The translations under genes were made by a program, and so were the position numbers. DNA of 64,000 nt from Filobasidium wieringae (lineage: Eukaryota > Basidiomycota > Tremellomycetes > Filobasidiales > Filobasidiaceae). This document shows positions 39,662 through 49,078 of the stretch, one piece after another. Positions within the stretch are counted from its first letter, which is position 1. Every line of letters begins with the position of its first letter. Below the pieces are notes generated by a model. The model searched no databases, was not told the origin of the DNA, and saw only the letters and a program-made list of their open reading frames with translations. The stretch spans positions 310,001-374,000 of the forward strand of contig BCIV01000009.1 of NCBI GenBank assembly GCA_001600055.1, given 5' to 3'.

Positions 39662-40064
39662 TAGCCCAAGTATCTTCTAGCATATCGGGTCCTGGTTCGG
39701 GTGTTTCACAAGGACGCACATTCGCGGCTGAGACGTGTCGACGAGGGGAACAAAGGAAGGAAACCCAGTCGCCCAGTCAGCCGCTATGGAAAACCTGATC
39801 CCCGAGGCGGTCCTTTGAGAGTAAAAGGTCCTTTGTGTACGAAAAGGGAAAGGACCCCCCTCTGATACGTCTGATACGTTTTATCCGGGTTTGTGTGTTT
39901 GGTCGAAAGCCGAAATGGACGTTCGCGTTGAATTGGAATTGGTATATATCGCACACTTCTCCGTCCACCACTCCCCTTTATCCGTCCATTCACCTGAAAC
40001 GCTACGCTCCTCCACCTCACTCCTCACTTCTCAGATCGCTCAAAGGAGGAAACGGGAAACAGGG

Positions 40065-42768
40065 ATGAAACCCGACAATCAACCCGCCCGGATGAGCGTC
40101 ATGCATATCCAAATCCCCGTCCCCGTCCCCGTCCCCGTCCCTGTGGCTGCTCCTTCTCCTGCCCCCACGCACAAGCAAGAGCATGAGCATGAACCTGAAA
40201 CGAAAGAAGGACAAGGGGGAAAGATCGTCCTCGATGTCACTTTACCTGCCACGACGACGAAGGCGGATAAAGGTAGGAGAGCACCGAGCGTGAGGACCGT
40301 CACTGATCGCGGGTCTGTTGGGCCGGGCGTTGTGCTCGACGAGGACCAGGACGACGACGAAGGCGGTATCGATCACGATCACGATCACAACGCTCACCAC
40401 GGCGTGAACGTGAACGTAGCGGAGATAACGGTCAGGGAATTCAGCGAGGCAGCTCCCGGTTCAACTAGGGGGACGGAGGTTTTCGTACAACACCCGGTTC
40501 CTCTTCACCAACACCAACATCATCAGGAACATCACCATCATCAAGGTCCGACCGAACCCCCACAGCTGCACCTCTCCGGCCCCTCCTCCCACTCCCACTC
40601 CCCAAGCCCAACCCAGGCGACCCTAACAACCCACGCAGCCCCCGCACCAAACGCAAACGCCCTAGGCCTCACGACGCTCACTCGGGAAATGCCTTTCCCC
40701 ATCCCCCGTCTCTCTCATCGATCACACGCCGGTACGGGCGCGGGGCACCGGAGGAGGAGTTTACACGCTACGGTTAGGATCCCGATGGGGTTCGATCACG
40801 GTCACGGTCATGCGGGGCAAGGGCAAGGGCAAGGACAGGGGAAAGGGAAGGAGCCACCCACCGTGCTAGCCACCGCCCCCAGCGTCAGTGCAGGATCCGC
40901 TCGGTCGAGGAAAAGTAAGAAGATCGGGGATGACGTACTGAATGAACCGGGGACGGTGAGGACGGACGTCTCTGTCGATGGGGACACCGTCCATCCGACG
41001 ACGGCGGCGAGGACCTTGTTCTCCCCCGAACGGATGACGAGCGCGAGCACGCTCCCTCTTCCCGTTCAGACGGGGTACGGACCGGTCATCCAGATCGTCC
41101 AGAACGCTCTTCCTCGGCTCGATCCTCAGAATCGATCTCACACGAAAAGACCCAGATCGGTCCGATCGCTCAGATCCCCCACCCCTTCCCTGCCCAAGGA
41201 GATCATCGGTCCGCCCGTCCCCCCCCTCCCGCTGCCCCTGATTTCTCAAGGAACGGTTCAACCAGGTCGGACGGAGATCACCCTCCGACCTAACGAGACC
41301 CAGATCGTCACCCGGCACGTGCCCGACCTTGGACCAAACCCATCGGATCCGACGAACAAAGGAACCCGCCCTTCACCCTTCCCGCTGAAGAATCATCGCG
41401 TTCTTTCCAACGAACCTGAACCTGAGCATGAACACTACGTACCGGTGCTAAGCCAGAGCAAACCGGTTTATAACCAACGGGTCCTCATGCGTGGACCCCT
41501 CGTGGGGACCGAGGGGGGGGAGTATTTTGCAAGTGGACGGAGGTACGGGGAGATCAGGCCCGTTCCGATCAGTGAGTCCTGGCTTCTCGTGCTTTCGATC
41601 CACAAGGGGGGGGGGGGAACTGAATGATATCCGATTTCTTCGATGGGGACGTTCAGTCGATTACAGATCTTTCTTCACCTCGCCACCCATCATCCCACTC
41701 GCCCTACCTACCCAACCCTCACCCCCTACCGCTCCCGCTCCCGCTCCCATGGCCCCACCCGCACCAGCTTCCGTCGCGCAATCGCAACACGAATACTTGG
41801 AACACTTGACCGTCCTTCCAGACCATATCGAATTGACCCATACGACCCGAAGAACCAGGCCGGGGGCGGGGAGGAAGGAGAGCGGGGGGAAGGGCGCGTC
41901 GAGGTCGACCGGGGAGGAGACGAGGGTGGATGTTTATCATCGGGATCGTGGGCATGGGCACGAACATGGACATGCACACCAGCATGACCACGACCACGAC
42001 GACGAGCATGAACACCAGCACGAACACGACCACGGCTCGCATCATCACGATCGACACCTCAAACCGCCTCATGGGAGGGGAAGACATCATTCCGGTGGTG
42101 GCGCGGGGGACGAGACCATGTCCGTCATCCCCCGTTCGTCCCGATCGACTCGGACTCATCCGGACGGATCGAGACATCGGAACCAACATCGTCATCATCA
42201 TCATCATCGACGTGCGGACGAGGAGAGTATCCCGGTTTATCGTCCCATCAGGGAGGCTGCGGTTCCGGCCGATAAGAACGCCAAGTGAGTCGGGTCGTTT
42301 CCCCTTTATCTACATCCCACCACCCTGACTCTCGCCTTCGCGTTCGTCACGCGCAGGTACGCCTACCCACCTTCGTACGAAGAGATCAAGGCGAGGGAGG
42401 AAAAGATGAAAGCAAAGGAACAAGAAGCTCAGGCGGCCAAGGCTTCTAAACCTCAACCTTTCCCGCCCGGTGGGTATCTCGCCATGGGGAATCAGTCAGT
42501 CCCGGTCCAGCCTTCCCCCCCGTTCGCGCGCATGATACTGATCTGATCTGATCTTCTCTTGGGATTGTTCCCGCTCAGGATGTACAATCGGCCCCCTCCA
42601 CTCGGAATGGGCATGTATGGGGCTGGGATGATGCCCGGGATGGGAATGGGAACGGGGATGGGAGGGATGATGCCTGGAATGGGAGGTGGGTATGGGGGAA
42701 TGGGAATGATGCGTCCGCCTTTTGGGATGGGAATGGGAATGCCTTTTGGAGGGATGAGACCGTTCTAG
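40065..42768 (+). CDS. His-rich, Met/Gly-rich low-complexity protein
   Basis: Four exons (40065-41571, 41657-42284, 42357-42494, 42579-42768) encode 820 aa. I recognise no domain. The chain carries repeated His clusters (DHDHDH, HQHQHHQEHHHHQ, HGHEHGHAHQHDHDHD, HQHRHHHHHRR), a Pro-Val repeat near the start, and an Arg/Ser-rich centre. The third exon has a PY motif in YPPSYEEIKAREEKMKAKEQ, of the kind bound by WW domains of Rsp5/Nedd4 ligases. The last exon is a Met-Gly repeat with 18 Met in 62 residues (LGMGMYGAGMMPGMGMGTG). His and Met richness suggests metal binding, possibly copper or zinc, by inference only. The start at 40065 is preferred to an in-frame ATG at 39915 because a TATA-like box lies between them. 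A 12-G run sits in intron 1. Confidence 0.65.
40115..40142. repeat. CCCCGT hexamer repeat in coding sequence
   Basis: About four to five CCCCGT units encoding a Pro-Val repeat near the N-terminus of the His-rich protein. It is a candidate for length variation without frameshift. Confidence 0.7.
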
Positions 42769-42925
42769 TGGTTCGATAGATTTCGCCTCGTCGACACCCG
42801 GTTTGTTTCCAGTGCATGGGTTTCCTACAATATAGACAGTAGAGGTTTCGGAAAGGATATCGGAATGGCCATCATCATCGTTTCGTTCGTCACAACCCAT
42901 ATATAGTCCCAAACGTTCCTCAACC

Positions 42926-43871
42926 CTACCACCCTGCCGTCCTCGCCGCCCCTGTCGACTCTCCAGCAGTATTCCCAGCTCCCGTCGATGTCGCTCCCGA
43001 TCCTAGTACCGCTCCCGCCCCTGACCCCGCTGGTTGATCGGGTTTCCGGAATTCCACCTTGTCCACTTTGACTTCCCCTTCTACCAACTGATATACGTAC
43101 GTCACCACTACAGGTCCTTGGACGTCCATCAGGGCAAAGGAAGGGGTAGCTTCCCTATGATAAGGTCAAGTAGGCAGGTGAGACGAAGCAAAGAGGGACA
43201 GAAAGGAGGGAGGAAAACTTACCCCACCCAAAGTCCACTCCAGGCTCCTGATGCTGATCCCGGGTTGACGTAGAATCTACCTTCATACTCGTACGCTTCG
43301 AACCTGAGCACGAGAACGGACGGATCAGTCTTCCTTGTAGGAGAAGAGTCCGAGTCCCAGGACTTACCGATGTGTCCCACCGCTGATCAATATATCCACG
43401 TCCATCTGTCTTGAGATGGCTGCTAGTGCATCAACATCCCCGATAGGTATACAGTGTGAACCGGAGATGACTCCGAATTTAAGAGGACCGTGGTTGATCT
43501 TGACCGATTGAGGTAGTTGTGTGTTCTATATACCGAAGATCGAGAGGTTCAGATCTCGTGTCCGGGAAGGAAGCGAGCGATAATGATGTCGGGAGAGTGC
43601 TTACTGAATCGTATTCCCCCCTCACACTTAGCACATCAGGAGCGACCGATCGCAGATAATCAAACGTCTCTTTATCACATATGTTTCCTGTACATAATAT
43701 CTGTCCGATCTTGCCGGGAACCTATACGTGCCGGTAGGGAACGAGATCATCAGTCGATATCGCACTTGACCGAGAGGTGTCGAGCCTCACCAGTAGCTTT
43801 TTGAATTTCGCTGGAAGGTCGTGTGTCCGTATAGGAATATGCAGGTCGCCAATGATCAGAACTAGAACCAT
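42926..43871 (-). CDS. VPS29: Retromer subunit VPS29
   Basis: Five exons (43871-43791, 43721-43605, 43525-43368, 43303-43223, 43154-42926) give 221 aa. The metallophosphoesterase-like fold of VPS29 is clear: [12 protein letters not shown] at the N-terminus, then [66 protein letters not shown] and [13 protein letters not shown]29 binds VPS35 in the retromer complex that returns cargo from endosomes to the Golgi. The protein is about 40 residues longer than usual because of an Ala/Gly/Ser-rich tail after the conserved C-terminus. It is convergent with the His-rich gene (157 bp between stops) and divergent from the zinc-ribbon gene. Confidence 0.94.
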
Positions 43872-44231
43872 GATGCAGAGCCGAGTCGATGTCGTCGATG
43901 AGCTTGGAAGGTTGAGAGGTGGATTGGTTCTAACCAGCTAGATAGATCATGACCGAGCTTGCCTGTTCCCAGCGATAATGCATATGCGCTATTGTGAAAC
44001 AACCGCCGCCAAGCTGTGGCCCTTCGATCAACCGCTATCCGCCATCCCATCTTGGCATTCTCAGTTTCTAGTACAAGGATCATTCCGGATACCCCGCCTC
44101 TTATACCGACTCAGCCTCAGCTTACAAGGTTCACCAACCAACCTGTCAAGTTTCCACACCCCGCAATCGCCTCGTCAACAAATCCTTGATATCTGACGTC
44201 ATCTTGAAACTCGTCTTCTTCACTACCTAAT
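43872..44231. promoter_or_regulatory. Shared divergent region of VPS29 and zinc-ribbon genes
   Basis: 360 bp between two divergent start codons. It holds both promoters; no named motif is recognised. Confidence 0.45.
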
Positions 44232-45138
44232 ATGGCTTGTAAGTTGAGAGTTTGAAGGAGGCGAGAATGGGAGATGCATAGCTGATAATTCCTCGTTTTG
44301 ATCTCGTACAGTTTGTTTTACTTGTCAGTGAATTTACGATCTACGTAGATGGACGTCGAATTACTGAAATCGTACTGAATTCCATGTCGATCAGTCGGTT
44401 GTCCGACAAAGGTAATTAACATTCCGGTTGCAAGACGAGCGAACACTAAGGGAAACATTGCTTACAAATTTATCAGGTCAAGCAGGAGAGCGAACCAGGT
44501 TTACAATGGGTTTGTCCTAATTGTCATAATCGTACATCCCTTCATTCTGTTCTTTCTGGATCTCTCAACTGACCTTCCTTCTCATTCTAGCAAGCGTCGT
44601 CCAAGCAAAAGGTAAGCCTCCTTATCAGTTCAGAGCAAAGCCAAAACTGACATTTGTATGCGATCTAGCAACCGACTGGTTCGAGTTCTGCTTCGTTCCC
44701 TTGATGTAAGCGATCATACTTTCCCTCCTCCATGCGATTCAGACTCACTCAACGGCGTTTCCGGCTGGAACAGTCCGTACCACAAACAACAAATCTGGAT
44801 GTGTCATATCTGTCGTAAATTCCCTTCCCCTTCCCCCCTGCGCACGTGGAAAGAAGAGATTGATGATATCTGAATTACGAAACCCTAGAATTCCAACAAC
44901 CTTATGGGAAGGGTTGGGAACCACAGAGAGCGGGTCAAGGGGCTCATCATCCCAGCCAGTTCGTAACCCCCCTCTTATCCCTTGAAGAGAATAGGAACTC
45001 TGCTGATCCTCTTGTCACTGTTGCGCGCGACATAGGTTTCAACAACCTGGAGCAGGGTACGCTCCGCAGGCGGGGATGCATTATCCCGGACCTCCTGGGG
45101 GTGGACCACCGGTCCAGGGGTATCCTGTGAAACAGTGA
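44232..45138 (+). CDS. Small zinc-ribbon protein, nine exons
   Basis: Nine exons (44232-44238, 44312-44323, 44395-44411, 44477-44531, 44591-44611, 44669-44705, 44774-44814, 44889-44958, 45036-45138) close in frame to 120 aa. The product has a zinc-ribbon made of CPNCHNPSVVQAK and WMCHICQ, separated by a conserved DWFEFCFVPLIPYHKQQIW stretch, and a preceding GCPTK. This pattern matches a widespread fungal zinc-ribbon family of unknown function. The C-terminus is Gln/Pro/Gly-rich (FQQPGAGYAPQ). The first coding exon is only 7 nt (ATGGCTT) and the second 12 nt. The first two exons carry most of the uncertainty; exons 3-9 are strongly supported by the Cys motifs and phase agreement. Reading any single frame would miss this gene completely. 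Confidence 0.78.
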
Positions 45139-45329
45139 GGTGACAAGAGTACAGTTCCAGAGGAATGGTTCGATTCGTGAGACTGAGAGGAATGGGATAT
45201 GAGCGTGATTGTATAGTTTCGAATTGATGATACCATTGACATATTATAATACTGAATGAACTATATTAGCCACGTCTTAAGGTTCAAACCCGATCAAGAA
45301 CAACATAAAACCACACGATCGCTCCCATA
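45139..45329. other. Convergent intergenic region
   Basis: About 190 bp between converging 3' ends of the zinc-ribbon gene and the large membrane-protein gene. Nothing else is seen. Confidence 0.4.
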
Positions 45330-48300
45330 TCAACCGTTTAAATCAGTCTCTCTACGCAACCTCTTCAACCTCTGATCAACGAACGTATCACAAACATCCA
45401 CCTCGGGACTCTGACCGGGTCGATTTAGCCTCTCCAACCTCTCAAACGGACTTCCATCCCCTAGGATCCCTAGTCCGACAGTACTAGGTTTTCGGGCGAT
45501 ATCGATCGGTGAAGGGTATCGTGCTCCCAAAATCTCAGATGGTTGGATAAACTTGGACGGGGAATCGAGCTTGATAGGACTAGAAGCGCTTAGTCTGCCT
45601 TGGAACTTTGGACGTTGAATCTGACGAGTCGGGGACGATTCCTTACTAAGAGCTGGCGTAGGAGCTCCGACGATGGCGATCATACTGCTGTTCGTGATGA
45701 ACGAAGTCGAATGACGTTTGACGTGAGAAGGACTGGGTCGACCTCCGGTAGGCGTCCGAACGGAGCCATCTCGTTCGCGCTCGGGTGTATTGGGTTTGCT
45801 AAGGGAAGTGACCCCGTAGACCGTTTTCTGACGGGCTAGTTCGTTGTTAGGACTGGTAAGAATCACAGTCTTGGAACTCGGTCCTTGTCTCAACATGGGC
45901 CTTGCTCCGCGAGGCGTCACTCGGGAAGCGGCGGTAGCGGCAGAATCATCGCTTTCCCTCCTTTCCGCTTGAATAAGAGGTTCTGCGCATCGAGACAGAG
46001 GGGATTCGGGAGTGACGATGGGTGATTCGTTATTCGATGAGGAGTCGGAGTAGTAGACCGGTGGCCAAGGGCTCTCAGTAACGATCTTTAATCCTGTCTG
46101 TTCGACCGGACTCATGGGTCTTGGTGTAGTCAGAGAAAGCTCGGTAGAGATTGTCAGCAGGGTAGCATCAGTTTGATTCCGATTGAGCGGTCCTCGCCTC
46201 GCTTTGCTATTCACTCTAGTCATGCGGGCGTCCATATCTTGTAGAAACTTCGAGACTCCTCCGACGACAGGCGGATGTAGTTCCGCTCGTCCTTCTTGAA
46301 TGACGGCTAGGGGTTGTACGGTTCCTGGGATATTGTAGAGGATAGGCGAGGTAACGGGGCGTTGATCTGAGGAGCTTCCATAGTAATACGATCCGACGAG
46401 AGTGGTATTGGTACTATATTGACTGATGGTACTCGGTGTAGGACTGCCCTGCACACCCAACTCGTATGCCCCAGGTGTGAAAATCGAAACGGGAACGGAG
46501 GGAGGGGTAAACATGTCTACGAATTGTTGTCCGTCCGAGGGAAAGTCATCGAGTTTAGGAGATCGGCCAGTCCTTTCAACTATCGTGGGCGGTAGGGGAT
46601 CTGACATCTTGCTGATCAACCGCGGCTTCACACCGGTCTCTGCTTCGCCCATAGCTGAATAAGGCTTGCCGGCGAGCGTATCAGTCTCAAAGGTCTCATC
46701 TTTCTCGTGTTTGCGCCACTTGAGCGCGAGGATACGTTTCCAGTTAGGTGTGACGGTTGAATTGGACGAAGCATAGTTCGACAACGTAGAGGATGGCGAC
46801 TGTATGATGATTCGAGGTGGTTTAAAAGCGATCGGTTCCGCCTTTCCACTTTTGAGTTTGCTATAGATACCTCTTGAAGCCTTCCATTGATCGTCATCCC
46901 ACGCTCTGTTGCTTCGAGGCATCCCATCACTCTCTCCGATGACCTTGCCCTTCGAGCGCGTGATACTCGTCAAGAAGCTGCTTCCACCTCTGCTGACCGT
47001 CTCTCTCCACCCGTACGTCTGAGTCATTGCAGCGTGGTTCTGGTAATTCAGCTTGTAAGGGTTATCATTGGTGACATCGGCCTTGAGGTTTTTGATGAGA
47101 GGTTCAGCACAATCCGTTTCTACAGGACTGAGGGGACTGATAGGACTGGTCAACCCGCCCGGCGGATCTATATGTTCAACGATAGGGGCTTGTTCTTCAT
47201 CTGGGGCTTGGAGTTTAGTAGCCGCCTTCCAAGGCTTATCTTTATCCCGGTTACGACAAGCTTTGGTTTGAGTATATATCCACGCGCAGAAAGAGCAAAC
47301 CAGAAGGACGTAGAGTGGGATCAAGTAGAGGGGGTTGAATGGTACTGGTTTCTTCGCGAGCGATTCAGGCGTGGGCTGCGGAGCGTCGGATGTAGTACTT
47401 TGAGGGATGATTGCACTGGAAAGTCGTTCGGTAGAAGAAGGAGCCGCAGAGACGAGTTGCGCGGACGCGCTCGCCGAGTCTAAAGCCGTTGACGATGGAC
47501 TGATCGATGGCGACATGGTGGTTTCCGACATAGAAACTGGCGCCGTCGATACAGGCGCGATAGGTGAAGGTGTCTCCACCACCGCATCCGTAGGTTGAGG
47601 AGCTACATCTCCGTTCAGAGTATTTTGAGGCAAAGGATCCGCTCCCTGACCCAATCCTCCCAGACTTGTACCGATAGCTGCATCTTTAGCCCCTTCCGTA
47701 AGAGCAGAAGATTCGGGTGCAGCGAGTGCTCCGAAAGCTCCTCCTGGTTGCTGCTCAAAGGGCCACCAGTTCGTCACCTCTTGTCGCTGAGCCAGCGTCA
47801 GATGGACGGGGGAAGCTGATACGTGCGGAATTGAGCTGGTGATGAAGAGAATACTAGCGATAGTCAACATGACAAGGAAAACTCGGATGATGTGTGATCT
47901 AACAGTTTCCACCAGTGTAAGTCTTGATGTGATTGACGATACTTCAAGCCTCAGGTCAACTCACCGATGCTTTTCGTCTCGAAAGACAACACCATCATCT
48001 AGACTACCATATCGGTTGGTAAGCATCTCCCTCTGTTGGTTCCTTAATCTGTTTATGAGCTTGGCCTTGTTTGAGATCTCTAATATTTGTTCGGGTGTTG
48101 GAATAAGAAGCTTGCTGCGTGAAGCGGCATCGGATCTGCTTATCACCTACCAGTCAGCGAGAATGATCTATTTACAGCACGAACAAAAAGGGAACGCTTA
48201 CTGGGAGCGATCCTTTTCGAAATGAGGATTTGGTTTGCTTGTATCAGAATAACCGAGATTGAATCTGAATTTCAATTTTGTTGTTGTTGTTGTTGTTGTT

Positions 48301-48437
48301 GTGGTTCCGGCTGATTGTGATGATAATTGCGTGCAGTAAACACAACGTTCTGACAGAGCTGCAATCTGACTGATTTTTGGTAAGGAATCCAAATGAGGAG
48401 CGGGCAGAAGAGATCCTGTCCTGTCCATCAAGGTCAT
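45330..48437 (-). CDS. Large Ser/Thr-rich transmembrane protein
   Basis: Three exons (48437-48202, 48135-47965, 47898-45330) give 991 aa. No family is recognised. Exon 1 has a Cys pair (CVYCTQL) and a poly-Thr run. Exon 2 has a basic helical segment (KAKLINRLRNQQREMLTNRYG) and a conserved-looking SLDDGVVFRDEKHR. Exon 3 begins with a hydrophobic segment (VFLVMLTIASILFITSS), then a Ser/Thr/Pro-rich lumenal-type region, a second membrane segment (LYLIPLYVLLVCSFCAWIY), and a long polar cytoplasmic-type tail of about 640 residues with many Ser/Pro sites. The exon 2 stop falls inside a perfect GTGAGT donor, which supports splicing. If exon 3 alone is a gene, its first ATG (47870) would give a signal peptide ending SASP. 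Both models are possible; I prefer the joined one. Confidence 0.65.
48278..48302. repeat. (TTG)n trinucleotide repeat
   Basis: About eight TTG units. On the minus strand they read ACA/Thr and encode the poly-Thr run in exon 1 of the membrane protein. Confidence 0.85.
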
Positions 48438-49078
48438 TTCGGTTGCCAGTCCTGATTGTGTATTTACGAAATCGAGTGTCCGAGAAAGAAGGCTTTGTTA
48501 TGTTGTCAGAATAATAGGGGTAGGTGTCGCGGTCACAATTACTGGAGGGAGGTAGGTCGGGACCGACTATTTACCAAGCCGAAGAAAGAGGAGGAACCTA
48601 AATTCCCCTGACTACTTGCAAGTCCAAGTCTTTCGTAAATGACTAGTGTTCTAATTCAGACCGAAGCTGAATTGGGAAGAGTATCGCTTATGAGGATGAT
48701 GGATTTACGCTAGCGGGGGGTGTGAAGCTCAGCCGTTCGGTGTTGAAGAATGGTCGCGGGGGGGAGGTATGATTTAAAGAGTAGGAGAGGAGGCGATCGA
48801 GAATCAGTGCGAGATGGAAAAGATGCAGTGAACTTGTAGGAGTTGTCTGGTTCTGATTGATGGAATCATCATCGATCGTAGAGCAGCATTAGCCGCCGAG
48901 CTTCATGCGGCTGTTATCACTAGCCATAGCTATTTGGAACGCATGTGACGTGTCATACATCGCGGCTTCGTCATACATTCCGGTGTTCACCTTGAATTCT
49001 ATACAGGTGATCGACACAGCGAAAAGCAACCATCAATATCTCAAGCAACTTCATAAAGAAATCTGGTAGCATCCCGCC
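48438..49078. promoter_or_regulatory. Shared divergent region of the membrane protein and UBP2
   Basis: 641 bp between divergent starts. It contains a G-rich stretch near 48715-48765 and a partly repeated CATACAT sequence near 48955-48980. No named binding site is assigned. Confidence 0.4.

Larger units (their letters stand above)
39459..40064. promoter_or_regulatory. Shared divergent region of AN1 and His-rich genes, with two E-box palindromes
   Basis: 606 bp between divergent starts. It contains two copies of GGGGTCACGTGA (palindromes at 39476-39483 and 39654-39661) and a TATATA box near 39942, about 120 bp before the His-rich start. The arrangement suggests bHLH-type regulation of one or both genes. 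Confidence 0.55.

Noticed and set aside
41606..41617. Run of about 12 G residues as a possible quadruplex or frameshift site
   Set aside because: It falls inside intron 1 of the His-rich gene, so it does not affect the reading frame, and homopolymer length may be a sequencing artefact.
41719..42207. Minus-strand ORF rich in Met/Val (MMMMMTMLVP...)
   Set aside because: It is the reverse complement of His-codon clusters (CAT/CAC) in the His-rich gene, which generate Met and Val runs.
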